A stretch of DNA of 64,000 bases, from assembly GCA_007692605.1 (NCBI GenBank), contig REBS01000096.1:1-64000 (forward strand). Reading direction: 5' to 3'. Of the stretch, positions 1-7,364 are shown in pieces. The position numbers and the translations under genes are program-made. Within the stretch, counting starts at the first letter, position 1, and every line of letters starts with the position of its first letter. The notes under the pieces are model-generated. The model was not told where the DNA came from. It was given only the letters and a program-made list of their open reading frames with translations, and searched no databases. The stretch comes from Gemmatimonadales bacterium. Lineage in GTDB: Bacteria; Gemmatimonadota; Gemmatimonadetes; Longimicrobiales; Gaopeijiaceae.

Positions 1-510
1 GCCAATCACGGCCGCTCCGTCCGGGTCCCGCTCAACCGGGCCTCCGACCTCGCGCGAATCTTCCGCGAGAAAGAGCGACTGAAGCAGGAGCTCGGCCGCG
101 AGCCGAATCCCGAGGAGCTTTCCGCCGCCACCGATCTCACGCCCGAGCTGATCGAGTCTCTCCAGACGCTCAATGCGGCCGAGATCCGACTGGACGCCCC
201 GATCGGAGACAGTGAGGATTCCCAGCTCGTGGAGCGCTTCATCAACGAAGAGGCCGCGGAGCCGGAGCAGGACGTGGAGTCGCGCCTTCTCACCGAGGCC
301 GTGAAGGGAGCTCTCGAGACCCTGGAGCCGCGAGACGCCAAGGTGCTTCGCCTCTACTTCGGGCTCGAAGGGGAGCGTGAGCACACGCTCGAGGAGATCG
401 GCAACATGCTCGGCGTCACCCGGGAGCGGATCCGTCAGCTCCGAGACCGCGCGCTGCGCCGGCTTCGTGAGGGTGGCAAGGGCGACGCGCTGGAGTCGTT
501 CGCCGCCTGA
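1..510 (+). CDS. rpoD: Primary sigma factor (RpoD/SigA), C-terminal part
   Basis: The last 169 residues of a sigma-70 family factor; the start lies before the window. The reading frame is open from base 1 and begins at the end of region 2/start of region 3 (SVRVPLNRA). Region 3 follows, then a complete region 4 with the helix-turn-helix that reads -35 elements (TLEEIGNMLGVTRERIRQL, about 30 residues before the stop). The spacing and the strong match to region 4 of primary sigma factors (YFGLEGE, then RALRRLR) favour the housekeeping factor rather than an ECF or stress factor. Without regions 1-2 an alternative group 2 sigma cannot be excluded. rsgA follows 45 bp downstream on the same strand. 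Confidence 0.93.
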   Translation, partial: ANHGRSVRVPLNRASDLARIFREKERLKQELGREPNPEELSAATDLTPELIESLQTLNAAEIRLDAPIGDSEDSQLVERFINEEAAEPEQDVESRLLTEAVKGALETLEPRDAKVLRLYFGLEGEREHTLEEIGNMLGVTRERIRQLRDRALRRLREGGKGDALESFAA

Positions 511-555
511 TGGCTCTATCGACCGGATGACCGATTCCGCCTGCGGCTCGGACCG

Positions 556-1482
556 GTGACGGCATCAGCGGATCGCGATGCGGAGTACTTCCCCGGGGTC
601 GTCCTCGAGACCGTGGGAGGAATCTACCAGGTAGCCCTCGATGCCGGCTCGACCATTCAGGCGTCGCTGCGGGGTCGACTCAAGCAGGAACTTCGCCTGG
701 GGGACCGGGTCGTGGCGGGCGACCGGGTCGATGTGGCTCGCGGCGACGACGGCAGCCTCACGATCGAAGCCGTCCATCCGCGGCGCACGCGGCTGGTCCG
801 GGCTGGACCCGGAGGCCGAAAACCCAAGGTCGTGGCGGCCAACGTCGATCGTCTCGCCGCCGTGATGGCGGCTGATCACCCCGCGTTCCGGCCCGAGACC
901 GCCGACCGCTTTCTGGTCCTCGGTGAGGTCTGCGGCCTCGAGCCCGTCCTGGTCGTCAACAAGATGGATCTGCCCGGCGCCGAAGCCCTCGGCCCCGCTC
1001 TCGAGAAGCGATTCCATGCGGCCGGGTACGAGATCCTCCTGGTGTCGGTCGAGTCCGGTCGTGGGATCCCCGAATTCCGCGATCTACTCTCCACCGGAAT
1101 CACGATCCTCGCCGGTCCATCGGGAGTGGGCAAATCTTCGCTCCTCAACGCGATCGCACCGGGACTGAAGCTGCGGACAGGCGAAGTCAGTCGGCGCGAA
1201 GGTCGGGGGAAACACACCACCGTGAGTGCCCGCCTCCTCGAACTGCCCGGTGGTGGATGGGTGGTCGATACGCCCGGCTTCTCGGAAGTGGAGTTCTGGA
1301 GCCTCGAACCGATGGATATGGCCCGAGCCTTCCCGGAGTTCAGGGGCCTCGAGGACGAGTGCCGGTTTCGAAGCTGCACGCACCTCCACGAGCCGGACTG
1401 CGCAGTGAAGGAGGCTCTCGAATCCGGAGCGATCGACGCCTCCCGATACGCGAGTTACCGGCAGCTCAGCTCTTCGGAGTGA
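556..1482 (+). CDS. rsgA: Ribosome small-subunit-dependent GTPase RsgA
   Basis: A 308-residue circularly permuted GTPase that checks late 30S subunit maturation. The N-terminal OB-like domain occupies residues 1-85. GTPase motifs come in the permuted order typical of the family: G4 NKMD (135-138), G1 GPSGVGKS (187-194), G3 DTPG (238-241). The C-terminal zinc site is visible as C269, C274, H276 and C282. The start is a GTG with no strong Shine-Dalgarno sequence upstream, so the exact start is less sure than the identity. The last 17 bases overlap the 3' end of the convergent ABC ATPase gene. Confidence 0.96.
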   Translation: MTASADRDAEYFPGVVLETVGGIYQVALDAGSTIQASLRGRLKQELRLGDRVVAGDRVDVARGDDGSLTIEAVHPRRTRLVRAGPGGRKPKVVAANVDRLAAVMAADHPAFRPETADRFLVLGEVCGLEPVLVVNKMDLPGAEALGPALEKRFHAAGYEILLVSVESGRGIPEFRDLLSTGITILAGPSGVGKSSLLNAIAPGLKLRTGEVSRREGRGKHTTVSARLLELPGGGWVVDTPGFSEVEFWSLEPMDMARAFPEFRGLEDECRFRSCTHLHEPDCAVKEALESGAIDASRYASYRQLSSSE

Positions 1483-2242
1483 TCCGTGGAGTTCCGGTCT
1501 CCGGGTCTGCGCGCACACTCACCGGCCACCCGTAGACCCGCTCCAGCGTCTCTTCGACCAGGACCTCCTCGGCCGAACCTTCCGCGGCCACCTGACCACA
1601 GCTCATGAGGAGGAGTCGGTCGGCGAAGCGGGCGGCCAGGTTCAGGTGGTGCGTGATCAGGAGCACCGTGATTCCCTCGTCGGCGGACCGTCGCAGGAGC
1701 CGGAGTATCTCCATCTCGTGCCGAATGTCGAGGCTGGCGGTGGGTTCGTCGAGAATCAGCGCCCTCGGCTCCTGAGCGAGAGCCCGGGCCACACGCACCC
1801 GCTGAAACTCCCCCCCCGAGAGGGTACCGACTTCGCGGTCGGCCAGGCGGATCGCGTCGCAGCGTTCGAGCGCCGCGTCGATGGCACGCCGATCTTCGGG
1901 TCGCACGGGACGGAGCGGACCGAGGTGAGGGTACCGCCCCATCGCGACCAACTCCCGAACCGTGATCGGAAAGGCGACGGCCTCCTGCTGTCCGACCGCG
2001 CCCACCTTTCGTGCGAGCTCCTTTCGGGTCCATTCCCCCAGCGGGCGTCCGTCGATCGCGATTGCTCCGGAGACGAGGGGGACGGTGCCGAGCATGGCCT
2101 TCATGAGCGTCGATTTTCCGGAGCCGTTGGGACCCAGGACCGCGTACAGCGTGCCGGAGGGGACCTCCATCGAGACTCCGTCCAGCGCGGGCACCGACTG
2201 CCCGGGATAGCGGGCGGTCACCGAGGTGGCCGAGAGCTTCAT
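1466..2242 (-). CDS. ABC transporter ATPase for cobalamin/iron-siderophore uptake (BtuD/FecE type)
   Basis: A 258-residue ATP-binding subunit of a FecCDE/BtuCD importer. Walker A is GPNGSGKST (37-45), the signature LSGGE (141-145), Walker B ALILDEP (161-167) and the switch histidine H198. I chose the ATG at 2242 because it overlaps the permease stop as ATGA and places the first beta strand at the usual distance from Walker A; longer readings of the frame add only arginine- and proline-rich noise. It is the last gene of the operon 5185-1466. The substrate (cobalamin or an iron chelate) cannot be settled from the ATPase alone. Confidence 0.94.
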   Translation of the reverse strand: MKLSATSVTARYPGQSVPALDGVSMEVPSGTLYAVLGPNGSGKSTLMKAMLGTVPLVSGAIAIDGRPLGEWTRKELARKVGAVGQQEAVAFPITVRELVAMGRYPHLGPLRPVRPEDRRAIDAALERCDAIRLADREVGTLSGGEFQRVRVARALAQEPRALILDEPTASLDIRHEMEILRLLRRSADEGITVLLITHHLNLAARFADRLLLMSCGQVAAEGSAEEVLVEETLERVYGWPVSVRADPETGTPRITPKS

Positions 2243-3234
2243 GCGCGCAGGCTCCGGCGAAGCAGGATCAGGAAGAAGGGGACGCCCACGAAGGCGGTGA
2301 TCACTCCGATCGGGATCTCGGTCGGCGAGAGCAGGGTGCGGGCACCCAGGTCGGCGAGGACGAGAAATCCGGCTCCGGCGACGAAGGAGAGGGGCAGAAG
2401 CGTTCGATGGTCGGGTCCCGTCAGGAGTCGCACGGTGTGGGGTACCACCAGCCCCACGAAGCCGATGACCCCTGAGAACGCCACCCCGGCGGCCGCGATG
2501 AGCGAGGCCACACCGTAGGCGACCCGCTTCGTCTGCTCCACCTCGGTCCCCAGATACGAGGCGGTCTCTTCGCCGATTGCCATGACGTTCAGGGATCGGG
2601 CGAGGGTGAGCAGGAGGAGGGCGGCCGGGAGCGTGTAGGCGGCGACGATCGCGACCGTACGCCAACTCGCGCCCGAGAGGCTTCCCATCATCCAGAGGAT
2701 CGCCTCCCGCATCGTCGGGGCGTCGGAGAGAGCCAGGATCAGTGCGATGCAGGCCGAGAAGAAGGCGCCCACCACCACTCCGGACAGGAGCAGGACCCGC
2801 ACGTCGAGCCGCCGATCGGCCGACGACGCCACGCCGAAGACGAGCGCGATCGCGATCAGCGCGCCCCCGAAAGCGGCCGCGGGGAGAAACCACGAGGTCA
2901 CCGAGGCCAGCCCCAGCGCCAGGACGCCCACGGCTCCGGCCGCGGCCCCTCCGGAAATCCCGAGAATGTACGGCTCCGCCAGGGGGTTCCGGAGCAGGGC
3001 CTGAAAGACGGCCCCCGCGAGTGCCAGACCCCCCCCGACCAGGATTCCCATCAGCATGCGGGGGACCCGGATCTCCCAAAGGACGTAGCGATCCCACTCC
3101 GAGCCCCCTCCCGAGAGCAACTCCAGGAACTGGGCGTTCGAAAAGGGAGAACTCCCGAAGCGGACCGCCAGGATCGCCACCACGACGGTTCCCAACCCCA
3201 GGAGCGCCCCGGGGAGGAGCACTCCCCGTCTCAC
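2239..3234 (-). CDS. ABC transporter permease, FecCD/BtuC family
   Basis: A 331-residue inner-membrane protein with about ten hydrophobic segments and the family's loops, for example RVPRMLMGILVGGGLALAG near residue 55 and GFVGLVVPHTVRLLTG in the C-terminal half, which is the region that contacts the ATPase. It forms the transmembrane channel of the importer. The start is a GTG at 3234 overlapping the binding-protein stop as GTGA, and its own stop overlaps the ATPase start as ATGA, so the three subunits are probably translationally coupled. Length and hydrophobicity match the family. Confidence 0.94.
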   Translation of the reverse strand: MRRGVLLPGALLGLGTVVVAILAVRFGSSPFSNAQFLELLSGGGSEWDRYVLWEIRVPRMLMGILVGGGLALAGAVFQALLRNPLAEPYILGISGGAAAGAVGVLALGLASVTSWFLPAAAFGGALIAIALVFGVASSADRRLDVRVLLLSGVVVGAFFSACIALILALSDAPTMREAILWMMGSLSGASWRTVAIVAAYTLPAALLLLTLARSLNVMAIGEETASYLGTEVEQTKRVAYGVASLIAAAGVAFSGVIGFVGLVVPHTVRLLTGPDHRTLLPLSFVAGAGFLVLADLGARTLLSPTEIPIGVITAFVGVPFFLILLRRSLRA

Positions 3235-4142
3235 CGGAAGGCCTCGGGGTGGAGGATCCGGGCGAGGCTCGCCGCTGATCGCCCGACTTCGACTCCGGGG
3301 CTCTGGACCGACTCCGGCACTCGACGCACGGGGAGGCGATCGAGGGATCCCGGAATCCGTGAGCCCTCCGTCAGAAGGAGGAAGTCGGGTTCGCGCCGGA
3401 TGATTTCCTCGACGCTCATCGGGGCGTAGAGTGGGCCCTCGTCTCCAAAGACGTTCTCGCCCCCCGCGATCGTGAGGAGCTCGTCGAGGAAGGTGCCGCT
3501 CGCCGCCACCCAGGGGGGGTCCCCCCCGAGCAGGAAGGCGACCCTTGGGGGGGGGAGCCCTTGGACGGACCTGCGCACCGCCTCGAGGTCGGCCGCCAAT
3601 TCCCGCTGCAACTCGGCGCCCCGTTCGGGTTCACCCACAGCCGCCGCCAGGAGTCCGATGATTCGTTGGATGTCGCCGATCGTATCCGGGCGCACGGCCA
3701 GGTGGACGACGCCCAGGTTGTCGAGGGTCTCCGGGGTGGCACGATCCGAGGGTCCCTCGAAACGGATCACCAGCTCCGGTCGGACACCCAGGAGTCGTTC
3801 CAGTGAGGGATTCAGCCCCCCTCCGACCGAGGGGAGGCCGGCGAGGGCCTCGTCCCGATCGAAGTCGGTGCGGGCCACCAGGCGATCGCGCATTCCGAGG
3901 GCGATCAGGATCCCGGTGGCCGAGGGCACGAGCGAGACGATCCGTTCAGGAGGCCGATCGAGATCCCAGCTTCGCCCCGCGTCGTCGATCAGCTGCTGGA
4001 CGCTGCCCTGATGCGCCACGGAGTCCGTGGCGGACGACTCCTCTTCGGCTCCGCCACAGGCGCCCAGGATCCAGAGAATCCCGATCAGGCACGAGACGAG
4101 GGCGGTGCGCCCGGGCCCCCGCTGGGGCCGGATCGGCCTCAG
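3231..4142 (-). CDS. Substrate-binding lipoprotein of the BtuF/FecB type, probable CTG start
   Basis: A periplasmic substrate-binding protein for the adjacent importer. The mature region begins with the family block RIVSLVPSATGILIALG followed by TDFD and LPSVGG, most like cobalamin binder BtuF. The first ATG/GTG/TTG in frame is a GTG at 4019, but the frame upstream of it encodes a basic stretch, a hydrophobic segment and a lipobox LGAC directly followed by GGAEEE. Starting at the CTG at 4142 gives 303 residues with the lipid-modified cysteine at position 29. That CTG overlaps the upstream stop as CTGA. I therefore infer a CTG start; the GTG start would delete the export signal. Confidence 0.85.
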   Translation of the reverse strand: MRPIRPQRGPGRTALVSCLIGILWILGACGGAEEESSATDSVAHQGSVQQLIDDAGRSWDLDRPPERIVSLVPSATGILIALGMRDRLVARTDFDRDEALAGLPSVGGGLNPSLERLLGVRPELVIRFEGPSDRATPETLDNLGVVHLAVRPDTIGDIQRIIGLLAAAVGEPERGAELQRELAADLEAVRRSVQGLPPPRVAFLLGGDPPWVAASGTFLDELLTIAGGENVFGDEGPLYAPMSVEEIIRREPDFLLLTEGSRIPGSLDRLPVRRVPESVQSPGVEVGRSAASLARILHPEAFR

Positions 4143-5185
4143 GGCCAGGCCCGTGCTGCGCCCGATGCCGGGGCCGGGGCACAGGAGTCCCGGTACTGGA
4201 GCGACCAGATCGCATCCTCGCCGCGCGAACCCAGAATCGCGAGCCCGCGGGTTTCGGCGCCGAAGATCTCGAGAATCAGCTCCGGGGCCCTCTCGTCGAT
4301 CACCGGACCCGAGGCCAGGACCCGAGGGACCGCCTTCGAGTCACTCACACTCTGGAACCAGAGCCAGAAGGGAGACCAGCCCTCGCCGTCGTCGCGGGCC
4401 AGCGCGAGAAACGCATACGCGCTCTGCATCGCTCGCCCGATCTCGGCCTCGTCACCGAAGATGAAGGTGGTGGCGAGAGCGGGGTATCCGGCCACATCGC
4501 CGATCTGCCGCTGATCATCGAGGATGTCGGGGATCGAAGGGGGCCAGGGGATCTCGGCCCGGGGGATGAGGTAGCGGCCGACCGAGAGCGCGGCCTCTCT
4601 CAGCGGGGTCGCGGCGATCGGGGCCGGGAAAGTCCCACTGCGCAGCGCCCATCCCGGGAGGAGTCCCGCATCGACATCAGCCTTGCGCACCGCGACGAAG
4701 CGCATGGCGTTCGCGGCCTCCGGCCTCAACTCGACCCGGCCCATGCCTGCCGGTCGAACCCGGCAGGTGGCCTCATCGCGCCCCACCGACCCGTCCGCGA
4801 CCAGGGTGCCGGCCCGAAAGCCCCGGTGCAGCAGCACGAACTCGGTGCCCTCATCCCAGCGGTCCAGTGGGAACCGTTCGACCAGATCGGGGGTGTCCTC
4901 TTCCTCGGGAAGGGCATGGTAGGCCCCTTCCCGCCACTCGGCGACCGGGATCAGCCTCGCCTGATCCCCACTCCGCTCCGCCAGATAGACGAGGGGGCCC
5001 AGCACGATCGGCTCGGGTGGGCGCTCCGCGGCATCCTCATCGGCCTCGCCCTCGACAAGGGCCGAAGGAGGGGGCTCCGGGGGACGAAGTTCCATCTCCA
5101 GCCCTCCCCATTCGACGTTGTCGCACCCGGGGAGTACGGTTAGAATCACGCAGAGGGTGAAGAGGGAAAAACCCTTGAAACGCAT
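4139..5185 (-). CDS. Uncharacterised lipoprotein at the head of the BtuF/C/D operon
   Basis: 348 residues from the ATG at 5185, chosen because it begins a clean lipoprotein signal: basic MRFK, a hydrophobic core and lipobox LPGC with cysteine 21. A longer open frame upstream has no signal and is arginine-rich noise. After the cysteine comes an acidic, proline-rich linker (residues about 28-60), then a mixed alpha/beta body without a motif I recognise. It is the first gene of the uptake operon and overlaps the binding-protein gene as CTGA. It may be an accessory surface or periplasmic protein for the transporter, but I have no family to name. Confidence 0.8.
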   Translation of the reverse strand: MRFKGFSLFTLCVILTVLPGCDNVEWGGLEMELRPPEPPPSALVEGEADEDAAERPPEPIVLGPLVYLAERSGDQARLIPVAEWREGAYHALPEEEDTPDLVERFPLDRWDEGTEFVLLHRGFRAGTLVADGSVGRDEATCRVRPAGMGRVELRPEAANAMRFVAVRKADVDAGLLPGWALRSGTFPAPIAATPLREAALSVGRYLIPRAEIPWPPSIPDILDDQRQIGDVAGYPALATTFIFGDEAEIGRAMQSAYAFLALARDDGEGWSPFWLWFQSVSDSKAVPRVLASGPVIDERAPELILEIFGAETRGLAILGSRGEDAIWSLQYRDSCAPAPASGAARAWP

Positions 5186-5321
5186 GGTGGTTCGTAGCTG
5201 GTCGGCGGGGAAGGGCCGGACCCCGGACGGGGGCCGGATGCCGGATCCTGCCGGCGGCTGGAAGCTACCGAAGCCGCGGGCCGAACGCAAAGCTTTCAGG
5301 GGACGCAAAGGGGGAGTGGGG

Positions 5322-5801
5322 ATGAAAGAGGCGGAGCGTTTTCGCAGCGTGATGAGCCATTTCGCCACGGGAATCACCGTGGTGACCGGCGCCGATGCCG
5401 AGGGTCAGGTCGTGGGGCTCACCGCGAATTCCTTCACCTCGGTCAGCCTCAGGCCCCCGCTGATCCTGGTGTGTCTCGCCAACGGGTCCCGTTCCAGGGA
5501 TGTCTTTCTCGCGACCTCACGCTTCGCCGTGGGGATCCTCCGGAGGGGAGACGAGACGCTCGCCCATCGTTTCGCCGGGGACACGCGCAACAGTCGTTTC
5601 GATGACGTCCCGTTTCGCACCGAGGTGACCGGAGCGCCCGTACTGGAACCGGCGCTTGCCTGGCTCGACTGCCGGCTCTGGGACTCGGTCGAGGCCGGGG
5701 ACCACACGGTTCTGTTCGGTGAGGTCATGGCATGCGGAGTGAGCGGAGATGCCGACCCGCTCGTCTTCTTCCAGGGGAGCTACCGAACGGTGAGTCCGTG
5801 A
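5322..5801 (+). CDS. Flavin reductase-like domain protein
   Basis: A 159-residue FMN-binding split-barrel protein. The N-terminus (RFRSVMSHFATGITVVTG) and the next strand (GLTANSFTSVSLRPPLILVCL) are the hallmark of the flavin reductase-like family, which reduces FMN/FAD with NAD(P)H for partner monooxygenases. ATG at 5322 follows a good GGGGGAG ribosome binding site. It is divergent from the lipoprotein/importer operon (136-bp gap). A luciferase-like monooxygenase lies at the far end of the window, but nothing links the two. Confidence 0.88.
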   Translation: MKEAERFRSVMSHFATGITVVTGADAEGQVVGLTANSFTSVSLRPPLILVCLANGSRSRDVFLATSRFAVGILRRGDETLAHRFAGDTRNSRFDDVPFRTEVTGAPVLEPALAWLDCRLWDSVEAGDHTVLFGEVMACGVSGDADPLVFFQGSYRTVSP

Positions 5802-5843
5802 GGCCGAGATGACCGGGACTCACCGACCGGATGGGCAGATCGC

Positions 5844-7364
5844 ATGAACTCGGCGTCAGGCTGGCGTGGTGGGATTCCGGCGTTCCTGATCGGGCTCGCA
5901 CTGAGCATGCTGGGCGAGGTGGCCGCGGGGCTCCTGCTCTACGGGGGGCCGGGATTCCTGCCTGCCCTCTCCGTGATTCTGGCGGTCCTCTTCCTTTCGT
6001 TGGCGGTCGGAGTGATGACCGATGACGGGGCCCGTGGAGGGGCGGCGGTCGAGAATGCCCGACGCCTCTGGCTCTCGCTGCTCTTCTCCTTCAGTCTGGC
6101 CGCCGTTTTCGCGATCGGGTGGGAGATCTTCCGCGGATTCGGGGCCCTCGGGCTGAGCCAGGGCATCGGACTCGCCTTCCTCGTGGCCCTCCCCTTCTAT
6201 TTCGGGGGTCGCATGCTCGGCCATCTGACGGGACTTCCCGGAACCCGGGGTCGGGGGCGGGTGGCGGCCTCGGCGCTGATCGGTGCCGCGGTCGGAGCTC
6301 TCGTCGTCGGGTACCTGTTCTTTCCGAACCTTTCGCCCACCGCCGTCATCCTTCTTTCCCTGGTCGCGGTCTCCGGCGGGGCGCTGGTCCACGGGTGGGC
6401 GCTCGACGAGGTGTTCTGGGTCGACGGGTCCGAACGGCACGTAGGGTCGTCCGGGGTGATCGAGATCGAACGTTGGCTCCGCGGGAATCCGCGCACCGCC
6501 CATCGAGCAGTGCTCGAGAACTCCCGTCTGCGTGCGCTGGTCGATCGGGGGGGAGAGCCTGTGACCGCCGAGGAGCGGGCGATTCTCTCCTTCGTCGAGG
6601 CGGTCCTCCAGCCCATTGCCGATTCTCCCGGCCCGTCCGACCCCACCGGTGCGTCCGATCTCACCGGTCCCATCGATTCCCCGCGTACCTCCCCGGTCTA
6701 CCCGGAGGTTCCCCCGGCACCCACGAGAATCCTCTCGGTGGGACTGGGCGCCGGCGTCCTCGGAGAGGCGATGCGTCGCCGACTCGGAAGTGGCACCCAC
6801 GATGTGCTGGCGTCCGATGCGGCAGGAATGAGACTGATCCTCGAAACGCTGGAGGGGGGCGAGGGGGAGGGAGGCTCCAAACCGCTCGGCCCCCCGCGTG
6901 TGATCCACCTGGACCCGCTCGTGTTTCTGAGCCAGGCGACGGCGCCCTTCACGTCGGGTGCCGCGGACTGGATCCTGGTGGACCTGCTGACCCTTCCGGG
7001 AGCTCCGGCGGGCGCCAGCCTGCCACCCGGCGCGTTCGCTCGGCTGCGGGCCCACCTTCGTCCCGGGGGGCTCCTGGTCCTCTTCCCCCTCATTGAACTC
7101 CCGGGCGGCCCTGACCTGACGACTTCGATCCTCGGAGTCGATGGGGTCTTTCGGGAGTCCAGCCTCTACGTGGGGGGACGAGGCGAGTCCCCGACCGTGG
7201 AGCTTCCCGAGGATCGCGGCTACCCCCGCTTTCCGGCCCCGTCCGGCTCCAGGGGAGCGTTTCTCGTGGCCGGCGACGGACCCGGAGAGCGGTGGCACTG
7301 GCCCGAGTCCGTGCACGGCTTCCTGCGCGTCCCCCGGCTCGGTGGTCCGGGCCGGGCATCATGA
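5844..7364 (+). CDS. Membrane protein with C-terminal spermidine synthase/SAM-fold domain
   Basis: 506 residues. The first ~200 hold about six or seven hydrophobic segments. A soluble C-terminal part carries a nucleotide-binding glycine motif (ILSVGLGAGVLGEAM), an acidic strand end (VLASDAAG), then HLDPLVFLSQ and WILVDL. This layout matches membrane-anchored relatives of polyamine aminopropyltransferases, but the decarboxy-SAM-binding acidic residues are only partly kept, so the reaction is uncertain. A short low-complexity linker (PSDPTGASDLTGPIDSP, about residue 263) separates the halves. The stop overlaps the next gene's start as ATGA. Confidence 0.7.
   Translation: MNSASGWRGGIPAFLIGLALSMLGEVAAGLLLYGGPGFLPALSVILAVLFLSLAVGVMTDDGARGGAAVENARRLWLSLLFSFSLAAVFAIGWEIFRGFGALGLSQGIGLAFLVALPFYFGGRMLGHLTGLPGTRGRGRVAASALIGAAVGALVVGYLFFPNLSPTAVILLSLVAVSGGALVHGWALDEVFWVDGSERHVGSSGVIEIERWLRGNPRTAHRAVLENSRLRALVDRGGEPVTAEERAILSFVEAVLQPIADSPGPSDPTGASDLTGPIDSPRTSPVYPEVPPAPTRILSVGLGAGVLGEAMRRRLGSGTHDVLASDAAGMRLILETLEGGEGEGGSKPLGPPRVIHLDPLVFLSQATAPFTSGAADWILVDLLTLPGAPAGASLPPGAFARLRAHLRPGGLLVLFPLIELPGGPDLTTSILGVDGVFRESSLYVGGRGESPTVELPEDRGYPRFPAPSGSRGAFLVAGDGPGERWHWPESVHGFLRVPRLGGPGRAS

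Noticed and set aside
5285-5310. Two copies of ACGCAAAG 18 bp apart before the flavin reductase gene, recalling part of the c-di-GMP-I (GEMM) riboswitch.
   Set aside because: The other conserved GEMM blocks and paired stems are missing, and the interval is too short to hold the whole aptamer.
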